From Moheibacter sediminis (lineage in GTDB: Bacteria; Bacteroidota; Bacteroidia; Flavobacteriales; Weeksellaceae), in contig NZ_FWXS01000001.1 of assembly GCF_900176425.1 (NCBI RefSeq), forward strand, positions 62,001 through 126,000: 64,000 nt of DNA, given 5' to 3'. This document shows positions 16,970-25,970 of this stretch, piece after piece (positions within the stretch are counted from its first letter, which is position 1; the number at the start of each line of letters is the position of its first letter). A program made the translations under genes and the position numbers. The notes below the pieces were generated by a model. The model ran no database searches. It was not told the DNA's origin and saw nothing but the letters and a program-made list of their open reading frames with translations.

Positions 16970-18475
16970 ATGTCTGAAGTTAGAGTTCGTTTTGCTCCCA
17001 GTCCGACCGGTCCGTTGCACATCGGCGGTGTCCGCACTGCTTTGTACAATTATCTTTTTGCCAAAAACCATGGCGGCAAATTCCTTTTGAGAATCGAAGA
17101 TACCGACCAGAATCGTTACGTTCCCGGAGCAGAAGATTACATTATCGAATCGCTCAAATGGTTAGGACTCGAACCTGACGAAGGTGTGGGTTATGGAGGT
17201 CAGCACGCGCCTTACAGACAGTCAGAACGCAAAGAAATCTATGCAAAATATGCGCAGGAATTAATTGATTCCGGCAATGGATACTATGCGTTCGATACAC
17301 CGGAAGAATTAGATCAATTTCGTGCTGAAGCCGAAGCAAAAGGACAAACCTTCATTTACAATTCTCAAAATAGAAATCAATTAAATAATTCTTTGAAATT
17401 ATCTGCGGATGAAATTCAATCTAAAATCGATACAGGAATTCCTTATGTGATTCGCTTCAAAATTCCTGCAAACGAAACGATTTTGTTAGATGATTTGATT
17501 CGCGGGAAAATTTCCATTGATTCCAATACTCTGGACGATAAAGTTTTGTACAAATCAGACGGAATGCCGACTTATCATTTGGCGAACATTGTCGATGACC
17601 ACTTGATGGAAATCACACATGTCATTCGTGGTGAAGAATGGTTGCCATCGATGCCTTTGCATGAATTATTATACAAAGCCTTCGGCTGGACTGCTCCCAA
17701 ATTTTCTCATTTACCCTTGATTTTAAAGCCTGAAGGAAAAGGAAAATTAAGCAAACGCGACGGTGACAAACACGGATTTCCGGTGTTTCCGTTGCAATGG
17801 AACACAGAAGAAGGAATCGCAAAAGGATACAGAGAAGAAGGTTATTTATCTGACGCAATGGTCAATATGCTGGCTCTTTTGGGTTGGAATCCTGGAACGG
17901 AACAGGAAATATTTACTTTAGATGAATTAATTCAATCCTTTAATTTAGAGAAGGTTAGTAAATCTGGTGCGAGATTCAATCCTGAAAAAACGATTTGGTT
18001 CAACCACCAATACATTCAACAAAAATCAAACGAAGAGATTTTACCTGAATTCAATAAAGTTTTAAATGAAAACGGAATTGATTCTTCTGAGGAATTTAAT
18101 TTACAAGTCATTGATTTACTGAAAGAAAGAGTCAATTTTATCAAAGATATTTTCACACAAGGAAAATTCTTTTTCATTGCTCCAGAAACCTATGCCGAAA
18201 ACGCAGTAAAGAAAGCGTGGAAAGAAGATTCCGCCGAATTATTGAATGAATTTGCGCAAGAATTAAACTCACTGAAATCATTTGACCACACAACCATTCA
18301 CGATAAAGTTCAGGCATTTGTAGCCCAAAAAGAAATAGGATTCGGAAAATTGATGATGCCGGTTCGTTTGTCTTTGGTAGGTGATTTACAAGGTCCTGAC
18401 GTTCCGTTGATAATGGAATTATTGGGCAAGGATGAGGTTGTGAAAAGACTTAATGCGATAGGCAATAAGCTTTAG
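16970..18475 (+). CDS. gltX: Glutamate--tRNA ligase
   Basis: 501-aa class I aminoacyl-tRNA synthetase that charges tRNA-Glu (or also tRNA-Gln if non-discriminating). The N-terminus has the family pattern RFAPSPTGPLHIGG (HIGH-type motif at 17-20), then RIEDTD. The KMSKS-type motif is KLSKRDGDK near residue 259. The length is that of bacterial GltX, with the anticodon-binding domain in the last ~150 residues. It is followed after 2 nt by a small conserved gene, probably in one transcript. Confidence 0.96.
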   Translation: MSEVRVRFAPSPTGPLHIGGVRTALYNYLFAKNHGGKFLLRIEDTDQNRYVPGAEDYIIESLKWLGLEPDEGVGYGGQHAPYRQSERKEIYAKYAQELIDSGNGYYAFDTPEELDQFRAEAEAKGQTFIYNSQNRNQLNNSLKLSADEIQSKIDTGIPYVIRFKIPANETILLDDLIRGKISIDSNTLDDKVLYKSDGMPTYHLANIVDDHLMEITHVIRGEEWLPSMPLHELLYKAFGWTAPKFSHLPLILKPEGKGKLSKRDGDKHGFPVFPLQWNTEEGIAKGYREEGYLSDAMVNMLALLGWNPGTEQEIFTLDELIQSFNLEKVSKSGARFNPEKTIWFNHQYIQQKSNEEILPEFNKVLNENGIDSSEEFNLQVIDLLKERVNFIKDIFTQGKFFFIAPETYAENAVKKAWKEDSAELLNEFAQELNSLKSFDHTTIHDKVQAFVAQKEIGFGKLMMPVRLSLVGDLQGPDVPLIMELLGKDEVVKRLNAIGNKL

Positions 18476-18477
18476 AC

Positions 18478-18975
18478 ATGAAAAAAATCTTCGGAATTCT
18501 TAAAAACCTTTCTGCGAACCTTACTTGGAAAATGATAAAAGCTTTGTTGTCAAAGCCTTTGTTGCTGTTGCCGACGGTTTGGGCGACCATAGAATCCATT
18601 CTTTTTTCTGAATTAAATTTTCGTGAATCACACGGCGGAAGAGGTGCAGCAAACGCTTTTCGTCATGCAGCATGGAATTTGCTGATTGCGAAAAATGCTT
18701 CGTTATTTACATCGAAAAGAAAAGCAATCATTTGGGCAAAATATGTTACAGATTTGCATGAAGAATGTTTCCCAAACGAACCTTTTGACCACCAAATGGA
18801 TTTACACAACAACAAAATAGGACGAGAAGTTTTTCTTGAACTAATGAATCAAAACCTCAAATCCAAAAAGAAAATGATTCAGTTTTTGGTTCAGAAAACG
18901 AAATCTGCGGTTGGATTAACGGATGAAAAATTGATGGTTAAATATCCAGATGAAATGGTTTATTTCCAAGAATAA
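18478..18975 (+). CDS. Conserved small protein (DUF6973-like)
   Basis: 165-aa protein of unknown function. The conserved part holds RHAAWNLLIAKNA, then TDLHEECFPNEPFDHQMDLH and NNKIGRE, a pattern of polar His/Asp/Glu residues on helices that I associate with DUF6973. A putative metal-dependent activity cannot be verified. No signal peptide is evident, although the N-terminus is basic and mildly hydrophobic. It begins 2 nt after gltX. Confidence 0.65.
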   Translation: MKKIFGILKNLSANLTWKMIKALLSKPLLLLPTVWATIESILFSELNFRESHGGRGAANAFRHAAWNLLIAKNASLFTSKRKAIIWAKYVTDLHEECFPNEPFDHQMDLHNNKIGREVFLELMNQNLKSKKKMIQFLVQKTKSAVGLTDEKLMVKYPDEMVYFQE

Positions 18976-19002
18976 TTGTCATTTCGAAAGAAGTCGAGAA
19001 GT
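18976..19002. repeat. Half-copy of a flavobacterial REP-like repeat
   Basis: The gap between two convergent genes begins TTGTCATTTCGAAAGAAGTC. This resembles one arm of the palindromic TGTCATTTCGA... elements that are common between genes in Flavobacteriia. Only one arm is present, so it cannot form the usual hairpin. Confidence 0.45.
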
Positions 19003-20889
19003 CTATACCTGCTCCATCAATTCTTCCCATTCCTGCATTTTGTCCTCTAACTGAAGTTTCATCACATCATAATTTTTCAAATCTTCGTCCGAATGAGTCG
19101 ATTCAAATTTCTTCTCCAATTCAGCAATTTTCGATTCAAATGAAGCAATTTCTTCTTCAACCTTAGAGATTTTATTTTTGATGCGTTTCTGTTCTTTAAT
19201 TTCTTCCTGAGAAAGTTGTGGTTTTTCTTCTTTTGGAGTAGTAACCCTTTCAATTTCAACCTTTTCAATTTCGCGGAAACCGGCGGCTTTTCTTTCTGCT
19301 AAATATTCATTGATTCCTCCTAAGAATTCATTCACTCTTCCATCACGGAATTCAAAAACTTTTTTAGCCAATCCATCCAAAAATTCACGGTCATGCGAAA
19401 CCAAAATCAAAGTTCCATCGAAGTTTTGCAAAGCACGTTTAAGGATTTCTTTAGATTGGATGTCCAAGTGGTTCGTAGGTTCATCCATTACCAAAACGTT
19501 GAAAGGTTTCAATAATAATTTCGCCAGTGCCAAACGGTTTCTTTCACCTCCGGAAAGTACGGAAACTTTCTTTTCAACGGCTTCTCCGCCAAATAAAAAC
19601 GCACCTAAAACGTCACGAACCTGTTTGCGTGTTTCTTCTGTCGAAGCGTATTCAGCCTCTTCTAAAACCGTCCATTTTTCATTTAAAACTTCGGCTTGAT
19701 TTTGTGCAAAATAGCCAACCTCCACATTGTGTCCGAGTTTGATGTCGCCGGTGTGATCCAATCCATCCACCATGGCTCTTGCAAGTGTGGTTTTGCCCTG
19801 ACCGTTTTGTCCGACAAAAGCGAGTTTTTCGCCGCGATTTACGAAGAAATTTACTTTGTCAAAAATCTGTTTTTCGCCGTAAGCTTTTCCAACGTCTTCT
19901 AATTCGAAAATAATTTTTCCGGGAGTTACAGCGGAAGCGAAACGGATATTCATTTTGTGAACATCTTCATTTTCAACTTCAATTCGGTCAATTTTATCTA
20001 GTTTTTTAATCAAAGATTGCGCGGTGGCTGCTTTAGAAGCTTTTGCGCGAAACTTGTTGATTAACTGTTCGGTATGTTTGATGTATTGTTCCTGATTTTT
20101 CTGAGCCTGTTCCATTTTTTCACGTCTTTCTTGGCGCAATTCGATATATCTGGAGTAATTCGCTTTATAATCATGAACTTGTTTGTTGGCGATTTCAAGT
20201 GTTCTGTTCGTTACATTGTCCAAAAATTGTTTGTCGTGCGAAACCAAAACCACCGCTCCCGGATAATCCTGTAAAAAGTCTTCTAACCATAGAATAGAAT
20301 CGATGTCCAAATGGTTGGTAGGCTCATCGAGCAACAAAACATCATGTTTTTGAAGTAAGAGTTTTGCCAATTCAATCCGCATTCGCCAGCCACCGGAAAA
20401 TTCTTCGGTTTGACGATGAAAATCTTCAGCTGTAAATCCTAATCCGAATAGGATTTTTTCCATTTCGGCGTCTTTTGTATATCCGCCCAAAAGTGAAAAT
20501 CGATCGGTCAAAACGGTGATGTCTTCGATGAATTGTGCATACGCATCACTTTCATAATCAGTTCTTTCTGTCAATTGCTGATTGGTATAATCAATTTTTT
20601 TCTGAATTTCATTCAGTTGTTTAAATGCTTGTCCCGCTTCTTCCCAAACAGTTCTTCCTTTTTGGAAATCAATGTCTTGTGTCAAATAACCAACACTTAC
20701 TTCACCTTCATGGACAACATCACCTTCGTCTGAATCTTGTTGTTTGGCAAGGATTTTTAAAAGGGTTGATTTTCCGGCACCGTTTTTACCGGCGAGGCCT
20801 ACGCGGTTTCCTTTGTTGATACGAAACGAAACATTGTCAAATAAATAACTTCCGGCGAAATGAACGCCTAAATTCTGAACTAATAACAT
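19003..20889 (-). CDS. ABC-F family ATPase
   Basis: 628-aa soluble protein with two ABC domains and no TM segments, as in the ribosome-associated ABC-F family. First domain: Walker A GLAGKNGAGKST, signature FSGGWRMRIELAK, Walker B VLLLDEPTNHLD. Second domain: GQNGQGKTT, LSGGERNRLALAK, VLVMDEPTNHLD. The inter-domain linker (about 235-300) is Arg/Lys/Gln-rich. A C-terminal coiled coil spans about 535-628, as in Uup-like members. It probably acts on the ribosome in translation; nothing nearby marks it as an antibiotic-resistance type. Confidence 0.92.
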   Translation of the reverse strand: MLLVQNLGVHFAGSYLFDNVSFRINKGNRVGLAGKNGAGKSTLLKILAKQQDSDEGDVVHEGEVSVGYLTQDIDFQKGRTVWEEAGQAFKQLNEIQKKIDYTNQQLTERTDYESDAYAQFIEDITVLTDRFSLLGGYTKDAEMEKILFGLGFTAEDFHRQTEEFSGGWRMRIELAKLLLQKHDVLLLDEPTNHLDIDSILWLEDFLQDYPGAVVLVSHDKQFLDNVTNRTLEIANKQVHDYKANYSRYIELRQERREKMEQAQKNQEQYIKHTEQLINKFRAKASKAATAQSLIKKLDKIDRIEVENEDVHKMNIRFASAVTPGKIIFELEDVGKAYGEKQIFDKVNFFVNRGEKLAFVGQNGQGKTTLARAMVDGLDHTGDIKLGHNVEVGYFAQNQAEVLNEKWTVLEEAEYASTEETRKQVRDVLGAFLFGGEAVEKKVSVLSGGERNRLALAKLLLKPFNVLVMDEPTNHLDIQSKEILKRALQNFDGTLILVSHDREFLDGLAKKVFEFRDGRVNEFLGGINEYLAERKAAGFREIEKVEIERVTTPKEEKPQLSQEEIKEQKRIKNKISKVEEEIASFESKIAELEKKFESTHSDEDLKNYDVMKLQLEDKMQEWEELMEQV

Positions 20890-20893
20890 TTTG

Positions 20894-20901
20894 CAAAAGT
20901 A
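20894..20901 (-). promoter_or_regulatory. Probable ABC-F -7 element (TACTTTTG)
   Basis: On the minus strand this matches TAnnTTTG exactly and ends only 4 nt before the ATG at 20889, implying a leaderless or nearly leaderless mRNA. Confidence 0.5.
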
Positions 20902-20933
20902 AGTTGATATTTAGGATTGAAAAAGTTTAAACG

Positions 20934-20963
20934 AAAAAAGGAAGAGCATTTACTCTTCCTTTT
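20934..20963. terminator. Bidirectional terminator hairpin in a gene-free region
   Basis: Stem AAAAGGAAGAG/CTCTTCCTTTT (11 bp, loop of six), with a T-run of six on the minus strand and four on the plus strand. It lies upstream of both the ABC-F gene (leftward) and susC (rightward), so it terminates no annotated gene. Confidence 0.6.
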
Positions 20964-21398
20964 CTATGATAATGTTATAATAAAATTCAGTACGATTTAT
21001 GAAGAAACTTTTTTTAACTATTTAACATTTTAACAATTTAATTTTTGTACCGTTTTTTATTACAGTGCAAAGAACTTTCAAAAACTTTACTCTCCAAACT
21101 TTCTAATTACTTATCTAGTACTCTAAAAGATGTTTTAATAAAATTTATTCTAAAAAATGAATTGTTAATGCCATCTTCAATTAAACTATCCTTTAACATT
21201 TTGAAAAATCAATTTTTGCTGAAAATTATTTTTAATAATTTAAAAATCAGACAAATAAACCTTAAGTAAGTACAAAGTGAGTATCTTTTTAAATATGACT
21301 TACCTGTTACTCATTTTACATTCTCTTAATAATTGTACAAAGAATTATGGGTAATGTTTTATTGATTTGTGGTTCTAATTTTTAAAACAAATAAAGAA
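20964..21398. other. Gene-free AT-rich region upstream of susC
   Basis: About 430 bp with no credible gene; a 74-codon plus-strand reading frame (21045-21269) has the composition of random AT-rich DNA. TTTAAC recurs at 21013, 21021 and 21029 and TTTAAT at 21037 (8-bp period). AGTGAGTA (21276-21283) and TACTCATT (21308-21315) form a weak inverted repeat. No exact TAnnTTTG element was found before susC. Confidence 0.5.
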
Positions 21399-24300
21399 AT
21401 GAGGAGAAATGTGTTATTAAGCTTCCTCTTTTTGTTTGCGGTTTTCCAGTTTGTGGATGCGCAGGTAAGAGGAACGGTGAATGACCAGGACGGATTTGCG
21501 GTGGCAGATGCTGAAGTGACCGTAAGAGGTACTGACGCAACGGCAGTCACAGATGAGAATGGAGCATTTGAAATCGATGCTAAAGTAGGTGATGTTTTGG
21601 TAGTGACGGATATGCTGGGGGCTACCAAAGATTTTAGTGTTGCAAGTGCCAATATGGGAACACTTAGTTTTGGAGTTGAAGTTCTAACCGAAGCAGTAAT
21701 CTTAGGATATGGTATTTCGGAATCAGACGAACAAAAAACAGGTGCTTATACAACTGTAAAGGCAGAAGATATTGAAAAAGTTGGATCCGTTTCATTTGAT
21801 CAAGCTTTACAGGGTCAAGTAGCAGGTGTAAGCATTGGAGCTTCGAGTGGACAACCAGGGGCAAATGCTCCGATTTTTGTACGTGGTATTACATCTTTAA
21901 CAGGAAACACGATGCCATTAGTTGTTGTAAATGGAGTTCCTATAACCACTGATGATATGTCAGGAATTGCAGCAGCTTCAAATCCATTGGCAAATATTGA
22001 CCCATCAACTATTGAATCTGTTACTGTGTTGAAAGATGCTGTAGGAACTTCTTTATACGGGTCTCGTGGAGCAAATGGAGTTATTTTGGTTACTTTGAAA
22101 AAAGGAGCTAGAAATTCAGGGAAATTCATGTTCAATACAGAATTTGGTATTGGTGACGTTGCTTTTGAAAAGAATGATTGGTTAGATGCTCAGGGACATG
22201 TTAATTATTTTGCAACTGCTTTGGGTAATGCTTATGGGATGACATACGATGATACTGTCGCTGAATTAGGATGGGATGGTGTTACTAACAATAATTGGAG
22301 AGATGCTGTAAGACAAAATGCAGTTGGTTCACAAAAATATGTCTTCAATTACTCTGGTGGATCTGAAAATATGCGATTATTTACTTCTTTAAGTTACAAC
22401 TCTCAAGATGGTATTGCAAGAGATTCAAGATTTGACCGTGTTTCTGGTTACTTAGGAGCAGATTGGACAGTTAACGACAAATTGGGGATTAATTTTGATG
22501 TGAGTTTAAGTAAAGCGCAACAAACAGGGCCAACTGATGGTTCTTCATTTTCTAACCCAATTTTTGCAGGTAATTTAATGTCACCTACCCAGGCTATTTA
22601 TAACACTGACGGTTCATACAATTTAGATTTATACTTTTTAAATCCTGAATTTAATCCATTAGCACTTCAGGATAAAAATAAAACACTTTCAGATTTTTAC
22701 AAAGCTTTAATCAACATTGGGGGTAATTATGATATCACGAAAGATTTAAACTTTGAAACTAAATTTGGTGTAGATTATAACTTCTACGATGAGCTATTGT
22801 ACTGGAATCCTGATTTTGGAGATGGTAATACAGGACATCCTCTAGGGAATGGATATGGATATGCTTCTCAAAGAAATTTCAATACATGGAATTGGAGTAA
22901 TGCATTGAAGTACGACAAAACATTTGCAGACGTACACAATTTGACATTGACGGCCGGAACGGAGGCTATCAAATATACATATAGTTATGTTATGGCTGAA
23001 AGAAGAGGATACCCTGCAGGTAATACAAAACCAACTCTTGACAATGCAGCCAATCCTTCAGATGCATCTTCGGGTGGAGCAGATTACTCATTCGTGAGCT
23101 ATTTCGGACGTATGGCTTATAACTTTGATGGAAGATACTCTGTTACAGGTAACATTCGTAGAGATGGTTCTTCAAGATTTGGAGCTAATAACAAATGGGG
23201 TACGTTCTGGGGTGTTGGAGCAGCTTGGAACATCAATAGAGAAGCTTTCTTGAGCGGATCAACAGTTAATGAGTTGAAACTTAGAGGTTCTTATGGTACA
23301 GTAGGTAATGGAGAGATTGGGAACTATGCTTCTATGAATCTTTATAGAGCGGCTAACGGTGCTTACATGGGGGCGCCTGCAGGAGCAATTACGCAATTGG
23401 GTAATCCAGAATTAAAGTGGGAAACTACAAGCCAATTAAATGTGGGAATTGATTTTGGAATTTTCCAAAATAGATTAAGAGCAACTGTTGATTATTACAT
23501 CAAAGATGTTGAAGATTTATTATACACAGTACCAACTAATGCTTCATCTTCAGGATTCACATCTTACTGGACAAATGACGGAGAAATGAGAAGTAGAGGT
23601 ATTGAAGCAACTTTAACAGTAGTTCCGGTTAGAACCGAAGATTTCGAATGGTCAATTACAGGTAACTATGCTTACAATGATTCCGAAATTACAAATATCA
23701 ATGGTGGCAACATCGCAATTAGAAATGGTTTCAAAGCTTGGGAAAATGGACACAATCCAACAGAGTTTTATACAAGATTATGGGCAGGGGTAAATCAGGA
23801 AGACGGTACGCCACTTTGGTACACCGATGCAACTAGAACTGAAACAACGGGTGATGTTTCTCAAGCTGCACAAGCATTTACAGGTAAACAAGCATTGCCA
23901 GTACATACTGCAGGTTTATCAACCTCTTTCAATTATAAAGGATTTGTATTGAATTCTCAATTCACTTATGCGGGCGGACACTCAGTTTATGATCGTTGGG
24001 GATTTGTTTACAATAGTGATGGACTTTATGGTCAGTTAAACACAAGAGAAGATTGGGCAGAAGGAGCCTGGACACCAGAAAATGCAGGTAGCGCTACGCT
24101 TCCACAGGTTGTGTATGGTGGAAACAATGCAAGTAGTACAGCTTCTAGCCGTTATTTGTATGATGCAGACCATATCCGTTGGAGATCAGCAGAAATAGGA
24201 TACCGATTTGGTAAAAAAATCTTAGGTGAAAAACTTTTCCTAGATAACGTATATGTTTACGTGAGAGGTTATAATCTTGTTGTTTGGACATTTGATAAAG

Positions 24301-24431
24301 ATTTATGGTTTGACCCTGAAGTAGGTTCAAATGATGCAGACTTGGTGTACGGTATAGAAAGAATGGGTTTATATGACATGACACAGCCGAATCTTAGACA
24401 ATTTGTGTTTGGGGTAAGACTTGATTTCTAA
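21399..24431 (+). CDS. SusC/RagA-family TonB-dependent outer-membrane transporter
   Basis: 1010-aa outer-membrane protein, with the ATG at 21399 chosen because it gives MRRNVLLSF plus a signal peptide ending VDA. A carboxypeptidase-regulatory-like domain comes first (residues about 22-95, VRGTVNDQDGFAVADAEVTV). The plug domain follows (QALQGQVAGVSI, FVRGITSLTGNTMPLVVVNG, SLYGSRGANGVILVTLKKG), then a ~780-residue barrel ending in aromatic VRLDF. It works with the SusD lipoprotein encoded 20 nt downstream to import a macromolecular nutrient. No glycosidase, peptidase or sulfatase is adjacent, so the substrate cannot be inferred. Confidence 0.94.
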   Translation: MRRNVLLSFLFLFAVFQFVDAQVRGTVNDQDGFAVADAEVTVRGTDATAVTDENGAFEIDAKVGDVLVVTDMLGATKDFSVASANMGTLSFGVEVLTEAVILGYGISESDEQKTGAYTTVKAEDIEKVGSVSFDQALQGQVAGVSIGASSGQPGANAPIFVRGITSLTGNTMPLVVVNGVPITTDDMSGIAAASNPLANIDPSTIESVTVLKDAVGTSLYGSRGANGVILVTLKKGARNSGKFMFNTEFGIGDVAFEKNDWLDAQGHVNYFATALGNAYGMTYDDTVAELGWDGVTNNNWRDAVRQNAVGSQKYVFNYSGGSENMRLFTSLSYNSQDGIARDSRFDRVSGYLGADWTVNDKLGINFDVSLSKAQQTGPTDGSSFSNPIFAGNLMSPTQAIYNTDGSYNLDLYFLNPEFNPLALQDKNKTLSDFYKALINIGGNYDITKDLNFETKFGVDYNFYDELLYWNPDFGDGNTGHPLGNGYGYASQRNFNTWNWSNALKYDKTFADVHNLTLTAGTEAIKYTYSYVMAERRGYPAGNTKPTLDNAANPSDASSGGADYSFVSYFGRMAYNFDGRYSVTGNIRRDGSSRFGANNKWGTFWGVGAAWNINREAFLSGSTVNELKLRGSYGTVGNGEIGNYASMNLYRAANGAYMGAPAGAITQLGNPELKWETTSQLNVGIDFGIFQNRLRATVDYYIKDVEDLLYTVPTNASSSGFTSYWTNDGEMRSRGIEATLTVVPVRTEDFEWSITGNYAYNDSEITNINGGNIAIRNGFKAWENGHNPTEFYTRLWAGVNQEDGTPLWYTDATRTETTGDVSQAAQAFTGKQALPVHTAGLSTSFNYKGFVLNSQFTYAGGHSVYDRWGFVYNSDGLYGQLNTREDWAEGAWTPENAGSATLPQVVYGGNNASSTASSRYLYDADHIRWRSAEIGYRFGKKILGEKLFLDNVYVYVRGYNLVVWTFDKDLWFDPEVGSNDADLVYGIERMGLYDMTQPNLRQFVFGVRLDF

Positions 24432-24451
24432 TATTATTAAAGAAAATTAAA

Positions 24452-25885
24452 ATGAAAAAAATATTATTTAGTTTAAGCATCATCGGCTTATTTGCAATGA
24501 CATCATGTCAAGAAGATGATTTTTTAAATTATGATCCGACAGATTCAGTAGAAATAGGTGATGAAACAATTTCTGATGAAGGTCAGTTAGAAACTGCCGT
24601 ATTAGGTATTTATGATGGGCTTCAAAATTTGAATGCATACGGGAACTATTATATTTCTTCACAGGAATTGTTAACTGATAACGGTTTTGTTGTATTGCAA
24701 AACTCAAACAGGTTAACAGATTTCTATCGTTACCAACATGCTTTAGCTACAGGAGGTTCTATTGGCAACATGTGGACAATAGGTTACAGAGTTATCGCAA
24801 GATCTAATTTTGTTCTGTCTTATGAAGACAAAACCACTACCACAGGAGACTTATTATTTACTAGCGTAGCCGCTAAGTCAAGTTTTGCAGAAGCAAGAGC
24901 TATAAGAGCATTGCAATTGTTTAATCTGGTAAATTATTATGCTAGACCCTATGGTACAACAGATCAGGAATTAGGTATTCCAATCCCTTACGAATTCGAA
25001 AGAGATTTACAAATTCCTCGTAGTACTGTGGCAGAAGTGTATGATGAAATAATATCTGAATTAGAATTGGCTGCCGATAATCTTACAAATACTGATAAAG
25101 GTAGAATAACACAACAGGCCGTTTATGGAATTTTGTCAAGAGTTCTTCTTTACAAAAAAGATTATACACAGGCTGCTGAATATGCAGATTTAGCATTGAC
25201 AGGTGCTAATTTGTTAGCTGTTGATTTTACTAATGAAAATCAAACGGATTTACAAAATTATTATATGGATCCCCTTAGTATTACCGGGCAAGGAGAAACT
25301 CTTTTTGCAATTCCATTTACGGAATTAGATAATCCTGGAGAAAATGATGCATTGTTTGCAACATGGACTACTGGTGGTCGTTACGAAGATACTGCTGCTA
25401 CAGAAGATTTTTATAATTTGATTCCAGCAACAGATGCAAGAAAAGGCTTGTATACTCAGTGGGATACATCAGATAGTCCTAAACCTTATGGTGTAGGAAA
25501 ATTTGGTGGTGTTGACAATGATGTTGTTGTAATAAGAGCGACTGAAGTTCTTTTGAATAAGATCGAAGCTCTCTATTACACAAATCCTTCATTGGCATCG
25601 ACTGAATTGGTTAATTGGGTTCAAACATACAGAGATTCTTCTTATTCTTTTTCTGGAACAGGGCAAGCATTGCTTGATGAAATCTTAAAACAAAGAAGAA
25701 TAGAATTGGCGTTCGAAGGTCATAGATATTTTGATATGAATCGTTACGGTCTTGATATCCAGAAAAACGCTAACTGTACTTTGAATTGCGATATGCCATT
25801 CTCAGATTACAGAAGAGTTTTTCCAATTCCATTGAATGAGATGAATACCAACTCAGCAATGGTACAGAATCCCTCTTATCAATAA
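24452..25885 (+). CDS. SusD/RagB-family surface lipoprotein
   Basis: 477-aa nutrient-binding lipoprotein partner of SusC. The lipobox ends at Cys19 (MTSC, followed by QEDD, an acidic stretch typical of surface export). Helical TPR-like core segments include ARAIRALQLFNLVNYYARPYG and the conserved C-terminal block RRIELAFEGHRYFDMNRYG. Length and ending (PIPLNEMNTNSAMVQNPSY) match RagB/SusD. It is co-transcribed with susC and followed by a strong terminator. Confidence 0.94.
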   Translation: MKKILFSLSIIGLFAMTSCQEDDFLNYDPTDSVEIGDETISDEGQLETAVLGIYDGLQNLNAYGNYYISSQELLTDNGFVVLQNSNRLTDFYRYQHALATGGSIGNMWTIGYRVIARSNFVLSYEDKTTTTGDLLFTSVAAKSSFAEARAIRALQLFNLVNYYARPYGTTDQELGIPIPYEFERDLQIPRSTVAEVYDEIISELELAADNLTNTDKGRITQQAVYGILSRVLLYKKDYTQAAEYADLALTGANLLAVDFTNENQTDLQNYYMDPLSITGQGETLFAIPFTELDNPGENDALFATWTTGGRYEDTAATEDFYNLIPATDARKGLYTQWDTSDSPKPYGVGKFGGVDNDVVVIRATEVLLNKIEALYYTNPSLASTELVNWVQTYRDSSYSFSGTGQALLDEILKQRRIELAFEGHRYFDMNRYGLDIQKNANCTLNCDMPFSDYRRVFPIPLNEMNTNSAMVQNPSYQ

Positions 25886-25920
25886 CAATAATTAAGTTAA
25901 AATTAGATTTATTACAACAG

Positions 25921-25955
25921 AAAAGCCGTTCAATTTTGAACGGCTTTTCTATTTT
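25921..25955. terminator. Bidirectional terminator
   Basis: Long stem AAAAGCCGTTCAA/TTGAACGGCTTTT between susD and the convergent regulator gene; usable from both sides. Confidence 0.85.
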
Positions 25956-25970
25956 TATTTAAGATTATCT

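Noticed and set aside
20911-20963. Hairpin plus a 12-codon leader ORF upstream of ABC-F as a ribosome-mediated attenuator
   Set aside because: A perfect TACTTTTG -7 element at 20894-20901 lies between the hairpin and the start codon, so the hairpin is probably upstream of the transcription start.
21045-21269. 74-codon ORF upstream of susC
   Set aside because: Composition is that of random AT-rich DNA (Leu, Ile, Lys, Asn, Ser), without a signal peptide, domain or start signal.
21276-21315. Inverted repeat AGTGAGTA/TACTCATT before susC
   Set aside because: Short, with one mismatch and a 24-nt gap, and not linked to a promoter I can place. Mentioned only within the intergenic description.
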